Source: a virus. From it: a DNA stretch of 48,328 bases. The stretch's first letter is position 1. Each line of letters begins with the position of its first letter. Below the pieces are notes generated by a model. It was not told the origin of the DNA. It saw nothing but the letters and a program-made list of their open reading frames with translations, and searched no databases. Shown here in pieces: positions 37,181 through 45,602 of this stretch. The stretch is from the IMG/VR virus record IMGVR_UViG_3300032116_000331, positions 1 through 48,328 of that record. One strand, given 5' to 3'. The translations under genes and the position numbers were made by a program.

Positions 37181-37407
37181 GTCGGGATCCTCAGTGGCGG
37201 GGAGAAAGCGCAGCGCAAGCGCCGCGTGCGTGATCTCGGGCTCGGCGGCGGGCTCTCGCTCGCCTCCGCTGGCGTGTCCACGATCTGGCCGGCGCCGAGG
37301 TCACGCAGGCGGCTTGCCTTGTGTTCCGGCAGATCGATGCGGTTGCCGGCGGCGTAGCGCTCGCCGGCGTGCTCCCACTCGCGGGAGAACTCAAAGGAAA
37401 CGGTCAA
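36934..37407 (-). CDS. Small head-tail region protein; 3' end overlaps the major tail gene out of frame
   Basis: ATG 37407 opens with TVSFEFSREWEHAGERYAAG and NRIDLPEHKASRLRDLGAGQ, like small phage proteins of about 60-70 residues (beta hairpin plus helix). The frame then runs on through the major tail gene to 36934. From about residue 50 coding character moves to the major-tail frame (27 open codons just upstream of its ATG, reading EREPAAEPEITHAALALRF). The true product is probably short, ending by frameshift or otherwise; the annotated end is only the next stop in frame. Confidence 0.5.
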   Translation of the reverse strand: MTVSFEFSREWEHAGERYAAGNRIDLPEHKASRLRDLGAGQIVDTPAEASESPPPSPRSRTRRLRCAFSPPLRIPTWQLPTSPRTTRPTSSAAADCSSTRWSTASTRASSPSATARASRSASRAKPSSTPAPRAASPKPISPCRWASPAARPSTATT

Positions 37408-37900
37408 GGCGGTGCGCTCCTTGGCTGCCGTCCTGCGATCCGTAGGGGTTGCCGTTGCCCTCGGCGTAGGTCACGGTGATGCTCACGCGCAGCAGCTCAG
37501 CGTCGCCGCCGTCCTGTCGGTTGACGTTGGTGGCGCCGCGGTAGGTCAGCGAGCCGATGCCGCCCAAGTCGTCAGACAGCGCGCCGCCGAACTGCGCGAA
37601 GACCGCGCGCTTGATGTCGGCCTTGAGCAGCTGGCGATCGGTGCCAGCGCAGTCCGGCGACAGCGCCGCCTGGATCTCCACCGACAGGGCCATCGTCCAC
37701 GAGCCTTGATTCCCGGCACCGTCAGACGGCTGCTCGCCGACTTCAAACACGCTGATCCACGGCAGGTCATCGCTGCCGGTTGACTCGCCCTCGCGGACGA
37801 CGTTGCGGCCGGCGTCGCTATTGAAGCCGCCCGGCCGGCGAATCTTCTGCAGCCGGCAGACGATGGCGCGCAGGGCGCGCTCGGATAGGGGGATGTTCAT
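37391..37900 (-). CDS. Tail terminator/minor tail protein (gpU-like)
   Basis: 169 residues from ATG 37900 (ATGA). NIPLSERALRAIVCRLQKIR, GSDDLPWISVFEVGEQPSDG, LSVEIQAALSPDCAGTDRQL and LKADIKRAVFAQ give the alpha/beta layout of tail-terminator proteins, which cap the tube and join it to the head. It lies upstream of the major tail gene as U does in lambda. Confidence 0.75.
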   Translation of the reverse strand: MNIPLSERALRAIVCRLQKIRRPGGFNSDAGRNVVREGESTGSDDLPWISVFEVGEQPSDGAGNQGSWTMALSVEIQAALSPDCAGTDRQLLKADIKRAVFAQFGGALSDDLGGIGSLTYRGATNVNRQDGGDAELLRVSITVTYAEGNGNPYGSQDGSQGAHRLDRFL

Positions 37901-40425
37901 CGGACGATTTGATTTCCGGCGACGAAATGGGCGAACCAATCGATAGTCACGCCAATGAGGCCAGTGACTTGCGCAACGGGGGCCCCGCGAGTTGTGTCGG
38001 CAATGACAGAAATTGCGACGCCAGCAAGCCCAGCTGCGGTGAATGTGTAGTCTGGATTTTGCGCGGCTATTGCGGTAGACGCGGCATTTGCCCCGCGAGT
38101 AGCTACCACGTCGATCCGCGTGTAAACCACATCGCCTGCGCTAGATCGTCCTGTCACTATTACCTGACCTGTCCAGCACGAGTTGTTCGGCAGCACCATG
38201 ACGTTTGTGGTGCTAGGCGCGTTCCTGTCAGCCGTCAGAATCGTGGGCGTGGCGTCTGTGGTGCCTCGCTGAACTGGCAACCCGATACACTGGTTGTCGC
38301 CTTGCGATGCCCTTCTTGCGCTAGACCACGCATAAGCAGAGAACAGCCCGCGCGTCAAGGCATTTACACCGCCCGGAATCCAGGAGGATTCGCCGGATGA
38401 AGTGTTTGACTCGCCGCAAAGTACGCCTGCGCGAACGCCAGATGCGAGATTTGATATTCCGCACAAGACACCTGCGTTTTCTGCTGAAGCCGCGCAAGCA
38501 AAACCGCCAGCAACAATGGCGCGTTGTCCAGAGGCGCTGTTATTTGTCCCGGCCACTACACCAGCAGTGGTTCCGCTAGCCGAGTTGCTAGCCCCTGCAA
38601 GCACACCAGCCTGAGTTCCGCCTGCGGCGTTTGTGCTTCCGGAAACAACGCAAGACTGAGGCCCAGACGATGTATTGTTTATGCCAGAGCCGATAAACGA
38701 TTCTTGGCCGCTTGCGACATGCGTTGCAAGTGATCTTTGTCTCTGAAAATCTGTTGCCCTGACGCCGCGCTTGTTTCCACCCGTCGTGGTGTTGTCTGGA
38801 ATCTGAGCCAGCAGCGCAAACGTCCCTTTCCCGGAGAAGACAACATCGACGTTAGTTGCTGCATTGCTTGCAACCAGTGCACACACAGGCACAGCCGCAT
38901 TCGGCGCCGAGGTGTTGACGCTCTCGGTGAAGTTGGTCAGGCCACCGCCAGGCGCAGCCGCAAGCTCGTCAATCGCAGCCTGCACGTCTGTGGCAGTCAG
39001 GCCAGATGTGGCGTTGCTGTAAGTGACGGCAGATGCGGCGGGAGCGCCACCAGTCGCGCTGATGACGCCACCGGTGATGTCGATTCCGTTTCCTGGTGTC
39101 AGCGTGTCCTGTTTGCTGCTGGGCGCGATGGCGTGCCATCCCTGCAGGTTCGCCGAAAGGTTCAGCGTTGCGCCGGCGAATGACAGACCAGTCCCCGGCG
39201 TGATTGTGTCCTGCTTGCTGCTGGGCGCCAGTGCGTGCCAGCCCTGCAAGTTGGCGGACAGCACCAGTGTGGTGCTGCTGAAGCTCAGGCCCGTTCCGAG
39301 GGCGATCGCTGTCGCTGCGCTTCCGTCGGTCTGGCCGATCAGGCTATTCGCGGACAGCACCAGTTTGCTGGCCGATAGCACGGGGATGTCGGACTGCACC
39401 AGAGCCCGGAACACGGGCGCGCCGTCGCCGTCCGCAGGGCTGGCCCACACAAGCCCCAGCGTCTGGCTAGCGAGCGTGGCAGAAAGGGTGCCGGAGCCAG
39501 TGACGGGCGAGCCCGAGACGCTGAAGATCGCGGGCAACGACAGCCCCACGCTCGTGACCGTGCCGTTGCCGGTGCCTGCGCCCAGGGCTGCGCGCGCAGC
39601 CTCCGCGGTGGTCGCGCCGGTGCCGCCGTTGGCGATGGCCAGCGTGCCGCCGAGGGTCAGCGTGCCGAACGTGGTGACAGGGCCGCCGCTGAAGGTCAGA
39701 CCCGTGCTGCCGCCCGATGCCTGCACGCTGGTGACGGTGCCGGAGCCGCCGCCGCCCGTGCCGCTAGCGGAAATCGTCAGGGTCTGAGTAGCGCCGGAGC
39801 CCCCTGGCGTTAGGGTGACGTTGCTGCCCTGCTGCAGCATCGCCAGCACCTGCGCGCGCACGTTGCCCGCGAAGTTCGCAAGCAGCGTGGCGTAGAAGGT
39901 GGACAGCAGGCCGGCCGTGGATGGCGTGGCCAGTGGCAGCGCGGCCGATGCGCCCGTGCTGCTGGTGATCGTGCGTGCGTCGCCACCGCCGCCCACGCCG
40001 AGGTTGGTCGGCACATTCACCTGAGCATTGGGCGCAATGCCGTCGAGCTTTGCTTTGTCAGCCGCCGCCATGAAGCCCGCAGCGGTTGTGGTCGCAGTCG
40101 AGTGCAGCCCGCCACCCGGCTGCGCGCCATGGGCGTGCACATGATCTCCACGCGCGGCGCGGGTCGACGTGCCAGGGCTTGCGGTGCCCAGCGGCGCCGG
40201 CAGCGCGCTGCTCAGCGTCGGATCGGCCAGCGCGTCCAGCTTGGCCTTGTCCGTAGCCGATAGGCTGCCAGGCGTGGTCTGCGTGGCGGGCAGAATTGCC
40301 AGCGTCGGCGTGCTGCCGCCCGTGGTGGTCAGCGGGCCTTCGACGTTGATCGTGGCCACACCGGTGGCGCCGCGGGCGACGATGCGCACCACGCGCTCGA
40401 TCGCGGTGACTCGGATGCTGCTCAC
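37897..40425 (-). CDS. Trimeric fibre with YadA-like head repeats, encoded in the head-tail junction cluster
   Basis: 842 residues from GTG 40425 (GTGA). The N-terminus (LSATDKAKLDALADPTLSSA, RGDHVHAHGAQPGGGLHSTA) and glycine/threonine-rich shaft with repeated TGLSF and SANLQGWHALAPSSKQDT units are typical of phage fibres. The distal part (about 590-710) carries 14-residue YadA/Hep-Hag style repeats (TQAGVLAGASNSASGTTAGV, AGVLCGISNLASGVRAGVLC). Its coding region at 37.9-38.9 kb is less GC-rich than the rest, suggesting domain exchange. Encoded between head-completion and tail-terminator genes, it may be a head or neck fibre instead of a tail fibre. Confidence 0.8.
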   Translation of the reverse strand: MSSIRVTAIERVVRIVARGATGVATINVEGPLTTTGGSTPTLAILPATQTTPGSLSATDKAKLDALADPTLSSALPAPLGTASPGTSTRAARGDHVHAHGAQPGGGLHSTATTTAAGFMAAADKAKLDGIAPNAQVNVPTNLGVGGGGDARTITSSTGASAALPLATPSTAGLLSTFYATLLANFAGNVRAQVLAMLQQGSNVTLTPGGSGATQTLTISASGTGGGGSGTVTSVQASGGSTGLTFSGGPVTTFGTLTLGGTLAIANGGTGATTAEAARAALGAGTGNGTVTSVGLSLPAIFSVSGSPVTGSGTLSATLASQTLGLVWASPADGDGAPVFRALVQSDIPVLSASKLVLSANSLIGQTDGSAATAIALGTGLSFSSTTLVLSANLQGWHALAPSSKQDTITPGTGLSFAGATLNLSANLQGWHAIAPSSKQDTLTPGNGIDITGGVISATGGAPAASAVTYSNATSGLTATDVQAAIDELAAAPGGGLTNFTESVNTSAPNAAVPVCALVASNAATNVDVVFSGKGTFALLAQIPDNTTTGGNKRGVRATDFQRQRSLATHVASGQESFIGSGINNTSSGPQSCVVSGSTNAAGGTQAGVLAGASNSASGTTAGVVAGTNNSASGQRAIVAGGFACAASAENAGVLCGISNLASGVRAGVLCGESNTSSGESSWIPGGVNALTRGLFSAYAWSSARRASQGDNQCIGLPVQRGTTDATPTILTADRNAPSTTNVMVLPNNSCWTGQVIVTGRSSAGDVVYTRIDVVATRGANAASTAIAAQNPDYTFTAAGLAGVAISVIADTTRGAPVAQVTGLIGVTIDWFAHFVAGNQIVR

Positions 40426-40799
40426 GGGCGCGCGACCTCTTTGGCCTGCACGATCACGGTCAGGTCCGCCAGGGTCTGGCTGTTGGTTTCCTCGCTGGCC
40501 GGCGTGTAGTTCCGCCACGCCATATTGACCTCGTGCGCCAGCGTGCCGAGCGGCGGCGCCAGGGCTTCGGTCTGCGTCGCCGTGGCGTTGAACACCAGCT
40601 GGCCGTCGTCCTGCACCGAAGTGACGCCCGCGCCTTCGGTCAGCGTGAGCAGCACCTTTCCGCCTGCGCGGAACTCGACGATCGAGTGGGTACCGGGCAG
40701 CGCCTTGTTCGGCGCATCGTCCGCATCGGAATCGACGTAATCGATTCGCAGCCAGCCGAGCGAATCGCCGGCGCGGATATAGATCGGATCGCAGCTCAT
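40422..40799 (-). CDS. Structural protein, possible fibre-attachment (BppU-like N-terminal) domain
   Basis: 125 residues (stop in GTGA with the fibre gene; start just before the FII-like stop). DPIYIRAGDSLGWLRIDYVD, GTHSIVEFRAGGKVLLTLTE and VTSVQDDGQLVFNATATQTE resemble the small beta domain at the N-terminus of baseplate fibre-holding proteins. Coupling to the fibre gene suggests that it anchors the fibre to the virion. Confidence 0.65.
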   Translation of the reverse strand: MSCDPIYIRAGDSLGWLRIDYVDSDADDAPNKALPGTHSIVEFRAGGKVLLTLTEGAGVTSVQDDGQLVFNATATQTEALAPPLGTLAHEVNMAWRNYTPASEETNSQTLADLTVIVQAKEVARP

Positions 40800-41122
40800 T
40801 TGCGCCTCAAGAGGAAGCGGAACATGGATTCGTCGGCAGCCTGCGGAGTGCTGTCGATCAAGAATTCGCCGTCGGTGAGCAGGACGCCCCAGCCCTTGGT
40901 GATGCCCTCGGGGGCGTCAGGGCGCAGCACGTCCAACGTGGTCGCGTTGCTGGCCACGGTTGCCTCATCAACGATGAACTGCACCCCGCGCCGCACGAAG
41001 CAACGCACGTCGGGGATGGCCGGGCCGGACTTCGGCAACAGCGTGCAGGTGTCGGCCAGGCCGGCGCGCGCAGCAACGCGGTGGATCCGCGCATCCATCG
41101 CGGCCAGTCGGGGGTTTGTCAT
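40796..41122 (-). CDS. Head-tail connector (FII-like)
   Basis: 108 residues from ATG 41122 with GGAG upstream. MTNPRLAAMDARIHRVAARA, VRCFVRRGVQFIVDEATVAS, NATTLDVLRPDAPEGITKGW, GEFLIDSTPQAADESMFRFL: helical start and a beta-barrel body like lambda FII, which binds the filled head and then the tail. Position after the capsid genes agrees. Confidence 0.75.
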   Translation of the reverse strand: MTNPRLAAMDARIHRVAARAGLADTCTLLPKSGPAIPDVRCFVRRGVQFIVDEATVASNATTLDVLRPDAPEGITKGWGVLLTDGEFLIDSTPQAADESMFRFLLRRK

Positions 41123-41136
41123 CTTGGCTCCAGAAA

Positions 41137-41168
41137 GGACTCGGCCCGCGCGAGGCGGGCCGGAGTCC
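41137..41168 (-). terminator. Strong hairpin after the capsid genes (attenuator or processing site)
   Basis: GGACTC-GGCCCGC pairs with GCGGGCC-GAGTCC across a five-base loop with one bulged G: 13 pairs. On the minus strand it is followed by TTTCTGG, a poor T tract. It separates the abundant capsid products from the low-copy connector genes. Confidence 0.7.
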
Positions 41169-41185
41169 TGGTGCTGCGGGGTAGG

Positions 41186-41350
41186 TCAGTCCTTGCCTTT
41201 CGGCTTCTCAGCCTTGGGCTCTTCCAAGGCTTCGGCGACGCCCGCAGCCGTGAGGCCGCGCGCAACGCTGTCGGGAAGCTCGTAGACGCCCGGCGCGAGG
41301 ATCTCGCCGTTTGCCTCGTAGGCCACTGCGGTGAGGGTGCGGACTTTCAT
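41186..41350 (-). CDS. Small head protein (54 residues; FI position)
   Basis: ATG 41350 overlaps the capsid stop by one base (TGATG). MKVRTLTAVAYEANGEILAP and GVYELPDSVARGLTAAGVAE then a lysine/glutamate tail (LEEPKAEKPKGKD). Same small beta-helix type as the start of the protein at 37407. In lambda FI lies here and helps packaging; identity with FI is by position only. Confidence 0.7.
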   Translation of the reverse strand: MKVRTLTAVAYEANGEILAPGVYELPDSVARGLTAAGVAEALEEPKAEKPKGKD

Positions 41351-42372
41351 CAGCGCACCGTCGCGCAGAAGCTGGCATCGACGCGGTAGGGCACCACCAG
41401 CGGCGCCGACTGCAGCAGCAGGATGCGGGCCGAGGGGTCAGGCACGGGCCAGCTCTTGCTGAAGAACTCCAGCGGCTGCAGGCCGGCTTCTTCGTCGCGG
41501 ATCGCGCCCTGGTGCTGCACGCCATCCAGGTCTTCGCTGACCAGCAAGACCGTATTGGCGGGCATGATCGCGACCTCGGAGCCGGCGTCGTTGATGTACC
41601 AGTCCGAGTAGACCCAGAACCGCAGCTGGCCGATTGCACCCTGATAGCTCAGACCCGGCGAGGCGAAGCGAGCCAGCGAAACGGCCTCTTCGGTCGCCGA
41701 CAGCGGGCGGGTGTTGAGGAACTTCTCGACCTGAGCGTCAGCACGGAACAGGCGCCAGGCGGCGGTGTCCATGATGACGTTGCGGATCGTCGCGCCAGAG
41801 TTCTGCAGGACCGTCAGCGTCCAGTCCTCGATGTTCTCCAGCGGCTTGACGCCCGACTCGCCCCAGCGTGCGGCCAGCGTCAGCGTGACGGTGTGGTTCG
41901 CATTGCGGCCGAAGTCCACCTCGACGCTCGGATAGCCATCGCCGGAGATCACGCACTTACCGGTGCGAAGCACTTCGGAGGCCATGACCTCCTTGCGGCG
42001 CATCAGCATGTCCACCTGGTCAGCCAGCGCCGTCGCGAGGTTCGCCTGGTGCCGGTTGATCGGCGCTTCACTGCCGCCGATGGTCTCGCCCATGCGACGC
42101 TTCAGGGCCTTGTTCGGATCGAGGACACGCTTGTCCTTGATGTAGGCCGGGCGGAACAGCTTCGTGGTGTATCCCTCGTCCGAGACCAGGCGGCCCTCCT
42201 TCAGCGGCGAGACGAAGGGCGCGATGCGGCGCTTCTTGTTCTCGACGTCGAAGTAGATCGTCTCATCATCCGAAGTCTGGATTTCCGGGAAGAACGCGGA
42301 CAGCAGCGCGGTCTGCGGGCGCTTCAGGCTTGCGACCAAGCGCTGCAGGGTGGCGGTGGTGTAGATATCCAT
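41350..42372 (-). CDS. Major capsid protein (lambda gpE family)
   Basis: 340 residues, close to lambda gpE (341). AAGGAG precedes ATG 42372. DIYTTATLQRLVASLKRPQT, FFPEIQTSDDETIYFDVENK, RRIAPFVSPLKEGRLVSDEG and YDVENKK-type motifs are characteristic, as is NVIMDTAAWRLFRADAQVEK and the P-loop VYSDWYINDAGSEVAIMPAN. It has the HK97 fold and builds the shell with the gpD trimers encoded just upstream. Confidence 0.95.
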   Translation of the reverse strand: MDIYTTATLQRLVASLKRPQTALLSAFFPEIQTSDDETIYFDVENKKRRIAPFVSPLKEGRLVSDEGYTTKLFRPAYIKDKRVLDPNKALKRRMGETIGGSEAPINRHQANLATALADQVDMLMRRKEVMASEVLRTGKCVISGDGYPSVEVDFGRNANHTVTLTLAARWGESGVKPLENIEDWTLTVLQNSGATIRNVIMDTAAWRLFRADAQVEKFLNTRPLSATEEAVSLARFASPGLSYQGAIGQLRFWVYSDWYINDAGSEVAIMPANTVLLVSEDLDGVQHQGAIRDEEAGLQPLEFFSKSWPVPDPSARILLLQSAPLVVPYRVDASFCATVR

Positions 42373-42384
42373 GGTGCGGGCTCC

Positions 42385-42771
42385 TTAGCGCGCGACGCCG
42401 TTGGTGAGGAAGATGCCGAGGCCGCGCAGGCCCTCGCGGATGGTGGCGACGGTGTGGCTGGCGCCCAGCGTCAGAGCGTTCTCGTTGAAGTCGCCCGACT
42501 CGTAGACGATCGCCTCGGCGGTCGCGCCGGTGGTGGTGATCGACTCGGCCGCAATGAAGCGCGGGGTCTGGCTGCCGTCGCTCGCCGCGGACAGCGACAC
42601 GATGACGTTGCCGCCGCTGGTGATCTGGCCCAGGACGTGGCCGCGGACGATGGTCTGGCTCGTGCCGATGGTGACCTTGCGGGCACGGACGGGCATGTCG
42701 CCGGCGATCAGGTGGTCAGGGTTGTAGGTGCCCTCGGTGGCGAGGGTTGCGCGGGTCTGGTACTCGCTCAT
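42385..42771 (-). CDS. Head decoration protein (lambda gpD family)
   Basis: 128 residues. ATLATEGTYNPDHLIAGDMP, VRARKVTIGTSQTIVRGHVL, GQITSGGNVIVSLSAASDGS and AEAIVYESGDFNENALTLGA give the gpD fold order, ending with AGLRGLGIFL-type residues (REGLRGLGIFLTNGV). Trimers cement the expanded shell at the three-fold sites. Confidence 0.92.
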   Translation of the reverse strand: MSEYQTRATLATEGTYNPDHLIAGDMPVRARKVTIGTSQTIVRGHVLGQITSGGNVIVSLSAASDGSQTPRFIAAESITTTGATAEAIVYESGDFNENALTLGASHTVATIREGLRGLGIFLTNGVAR

Positions 42772-42777
42772 GAGGTC

Positions 42778-43212
42778 TTACTCCTTGGCCAGGCCGAGTG
42801 CGACGGCGGTGGCGATGAGGGAATCGGCAGGGGTGCCGTCGGTGTTGCCGCCGTGCGCGGCGGGTTTCGGGGAGTCGGAGCGGATGCCGCGCATGCTGAC
42901 GCCGCGGTCCCGCTGCGCGCGGAGCATCGCCAAGGCGAAGTCGCCGGGCTGCGTGCCGTCGGCGACGGCCTGCTGCAGTTCGGCCTCAAAGCCTTCTTCC
43001 TGCATGCCCAGCAGGGCAGTCAGGCGCGAGCGCTCTGCGGTGGTGGCTTCGGCCTTGGCCGCTGAGATCTGCTCGGCGGTGGCGTCGATTCGCTCGACGG
43101 TGGATGCAGCCGCAGGCTGCTCGATCTCGATCTGGTCGGCGGTGTAGCCGGCCTCCAGCGCGAGGCGAAGGTCAGCGGTGTTTGAAACCGTGACCGTGGA
43201 CTTATCGCCCAT
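42778..43212 (-). CDS. Nested scaffold protein (Nu3-like internal start)
   Basis: Within the protease gene, ATG 43212 (residue 281) is preceded by AAGAGGAACACCACC, a good ribosome site placed nine bases away. Translation from here would give 144 residues with only the scaffold domain (MGDKSTVTVSNTADLRLALE and on). This reproduces the C/Nu3 arrangement of lambda, where most scaffold comes from an internal start. Confidence 0.75.
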   Translation of the reverse strand: MGDKSTVTVSNTADLRLALEAGYTADQIEIEQPAAASTVERIDATAEQISAAKAEATTAERSRLTALLGMQEEGFEAELQQAVADGTQPGDFALAMLRAQRDRGVSMRGIRSDSPKPAAHGGNTDGTPADSLIATAVALGLAKE

Positions 43213-44052
43213 GGTGGTGTTCCTCTTCGTAGGGCTTGCGGTGCCGGCAAGCTCGGCGATCACGGTTTCGAGTGATCCAAGACGGTCGGCCATTCGTGCA
43301 GCAACAGCAGAGGCGCCGACCAGCACTCCCCCGCTGCCAAAGTCGGCGATCACGGTTTCAGCCGTGACGCCGCGGTTCCGCGCGACCGCGCCGACGAACA
43401 CATCGGCCATCGCATCCACGATCGCCTGCACCTGCGCGCGGCCGGCTTCAGTCGCTGGGTCGGTGCGCTTGTTCGGGCTCTGGCTGCTGACGATCTCCAG
43501 GCGTCGCGCACCGCTGCGCTCGTCGCGCTCTCGGGTGTCGGTGTAGGACATGACGACGCCGATCGAGCCGACGATGGCGGTCGGGTCCATGACGATTTCG
43601 CCAGCTGCCGATGCGATCCAGTAGGCCGCACTGGCGCCGGCGCCCTCGACGTAGGCCACGATGGGCTTCGTGTCGCGCGCCTGATAGATCGCCTCGGCGA
43701 GCTCGTTGATGCCGGTGGCCTCGCCGCCAGGGCTGTTGATCTCCAGCACGATGCCGCGGACGTAGGGGTTCTCGACTGCCGCTTGGAAGTCGCGCGCGAT
43801 CACGCCGGTGGCAGTGGCGCCGCTGACTTCTGTCAGCAGGTTGGCGTAGCGGAAGACGGGGCCGGTGATCGGGATCACGGCCACGCCGTCGCGCATCTGC
43901 ACGGTGCGGGTGTTGTCCAGCGGGCGCCCCAGGCGCATCGATACCGCCTCGGGATCGCCCATGCGCTCGGCGACCTGCAGGATCGTTTCCAGCGATTCCT
44001 GCTGGATCAGCCACGGCCGCCCGGCCGCCAAGTCAAAGGCTCGGATGGTCAT
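42778..44052 (-). CDS. Prohead protease with fused scaffold (S49 family, lambda gpC-like)
   Basis: 424 residues (ATGA with portal stop). The S49 peptidase core covers about 50-270: IVLEINSPGGEATGINELAE, IVAYVEGAGASAAYWIASAA with nucleophile Ser141, PTAIVGSIGVVMSYTDTRER and Lys195 in SSQSPNKRTDP as the likely dyad partner. The C-terminal part (from about 281) is a charged helical scaffold domain (EQISAAKAEATTAERSRLTA). It cleaves scaffold and portal during prohead maturation. Confidence 0.92.
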   Translation of the reverse strand: MTIRAFDLAAGRPWLIQQESLETILQVAERMGDPEAVSMRLGRPLDNTRTVQMRDGVAVIPITGPVFRYANLLTEVSGATATGVIARDFQAAVENPYVRGIVLEINSPGGEATGINELAEAIYQARDTKPIVAYVEGAGASAAYWIASAAGEIVMDPTAIVGSIGVVMSYTDTRERDERSGARRLEIVSSQSPNKRTDPATEAGRAQVQAIVDAMADVFVGAVARNRGVTAETVIADFGSGGVLVGASAVAARMADRLGSLETVIAELAGTASPTKRNTTMGDKSTVTVSNTADLRLALEAGYTADQIEIEQPAAASTVERIDATAEQISAAKAEATTAERSRLTALLGMQEEGFEAELQQAVADGTQPGDFALAMLRAQRDRGVSMRGIRSDSPKPAAHGGNTDGTPADSLIATAVALGLAKE

Positions 44053-45602
44053 GCTGTTTCCTCTGTCGGGGGCGCGTCTCGGCGCACCACTTCCTGCACG
44101 CGGCTCTGCTCAATCCACGTGCCATCTGCCTTGCGGCGGTTCACCTCTTCGAGCCGCTGCTCGTAGACGTCCTCCCAGTCCTCGCCGGTCATCTGCGCCG
44201 TCTCGATCGCCTCATTGCTGACGCCGATCTCGATGCGCGTCTTGGCTGCGCTGGCTTCCTTCTCTTCGTCCATCGATCCGCGGCTCGGGCCGATCCACAG
44301 CGCGCGCGAGTAGGCGATGCGGCGCATCGGGTCGGCATAGCCGGGCAGGTTCAGCCGTCCGCTCGCGACTTCGAGATCCAGCCACAGCGCATAGATCGGC
44401 TGGCAGAACTGCTGCGCCAGCACCCAGCGGCGCATGGTGTAGAAGCGCCAGGCCTGCAGCATCGCGGCGCGCGCGGCGCTGTAGCTGCTCTGGTAGTGCA
44501 GCAGCAGCTCGTCAACCGGCAGCTCCAGCGCGGCGCCGATCTGCTTCGTGACCGCCATGAAGAACGGGTCGAACTGCGCATTGGGCCGCGCAGGGTTGGC
44601 CATGTTGACCTTCTCCCTCGGAGCCAGATCAACCGCGGCACCCTCGCCCAGCTTGAAAGTGTTCCCATCCTCAACAAACGGGATGGGGTTCCCGTTCTCA
44701 TCCAGCTGCTCGGATTCGCGCTCAATGAAGAACGTGAGCATCGCGGAGACCACGGCGGCCATCAGCTCGGCGCCGCCGTACCGGCTGATCTGCACCAGCG
44801 GTTCCAGAATCGGCGCCAGGTATGGCGCGCCGCGAACCTGCCCCGGACGCTCCTTGTCGTTCCAGACATGCAGCACGCGGCGGCGGCCGGTGTCGGCACC
44901 GAAGAACGGATAGAACTCCCAAGACGCAATGCGGGTCGTGGTGCGCACTTCGCCCGGGTGCTGGCTGCGAATCCAGCAGCCAACAGGGACGCCGCCGTCC
45001 ATCACGATGCCGTCCATCAGGCTGTCGGTGTCGGCGCCGTCGCGCGGGTTGCTCACGCGGTCGGCCTCGACCAGCTGCACCTTGAGCTCGCTGGTGTTGC
45101 CCGGTCGGTCCTGCAGCGGCGTCAGCGCGAACACATCGCCGGAAGCCATCGCGGACAACAGGGTCAGGCCCTGCAGCCCATAGAAGTCGCTGTTCGCCTC
45201 CCAATCGCAGGCCTGCGGCGACTCCGCCCAGGCGCGGAAGCGCTGGCGCAGGGTGCGGTTCAGGGCCTTCGCCGCTTCGGGCGACAGCCCGAGCACGTCC
45301 GAATCGACAGCAGGCCGGCACATCATGCCGGTGCCCACGATGTTGGTGCGGTTGCGTGTCAGCGCAGCGCGGGCAATTGGGTGATTGCGGAAGGCGTCGC
45401 GCGAGCGAGCGCGCAGCGTCATCTGCTCCCACTGCGGCAGGTCGCTTGCCGCGCTGCCCAGCAGCGGCGTGTAGGCCTGCATCGAGCGCAACACATGCGA
45501 CGCCCCACGGTAGGCAGTCTCCGGCCGCTCGGGCGGGCTCGTGCTGGCTGCCGGCGCCAGGAACTCGCCCCAGCTCGCCGGCATGGATTCGGACAGGCGC
45601 AT
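44049..45602 (-). CDS. Portal protein (lambda gpB family)
   Basis: 517 residues (lambda gpB 533). Signature stretches: RDAFRNHPIARAALTRNRTN, IVGTGMMCRPAVDSDVLGLS, LTLLSAMASGDVFALTPLQD, GRRRVLHVWNDKERPGQVRG, YLAPILEPLVQISRYGGAEL and LELPVDELLLHYQSSYSAAR. Twelve copies form the DNA channel at one capsid vertex. ATG 45602 overlaps the gpW stop (TGATG). Confidence 0.95.
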   Translation of the reverse strand: MRLSESMPASWGEFLAPAASTSPPERPETAYRGASHVLRSMQAYTPLLGSAASDLPQWEQMTLRARSRDAFRNHPIARAALTRNRTNIVGTGMMCRPAVDSDVLGLSPEAAKALNRTLRQRFRAWAESPQACDWEANSDFYGLQGLTLLSAMASGDVFALTPLQDRPGNTSELKVQLVEADRVSNPRDGADTDSLMDGIVMDGGVPVGCWIRSQHPGEVRTTTRIASWEFYPFFGADTGRRRVLHVWNDKERPGQVRGAPYLAPILEPLVQISRYGGAELMAAVVSAMLTFFIERESEQLDENGNPIPFVEDGNTFKLGEGAAVDLAPREKVNMANPARPNAQFDPFFMAVTKQIGAALELPVDELLLHYQSSYSAARAAMLQAWRFYTMRRWVLAQQFCQPIYALWLDLEVASGRLNLPGYADPMRRIAYSRALWIGPSRGSMDEEKEASAAKTRIEIGVSNEAIETAQMTGEDWEDVYEQRLEEVNRRKADGTWIEQSRVQEVVRRDAPPTEETA

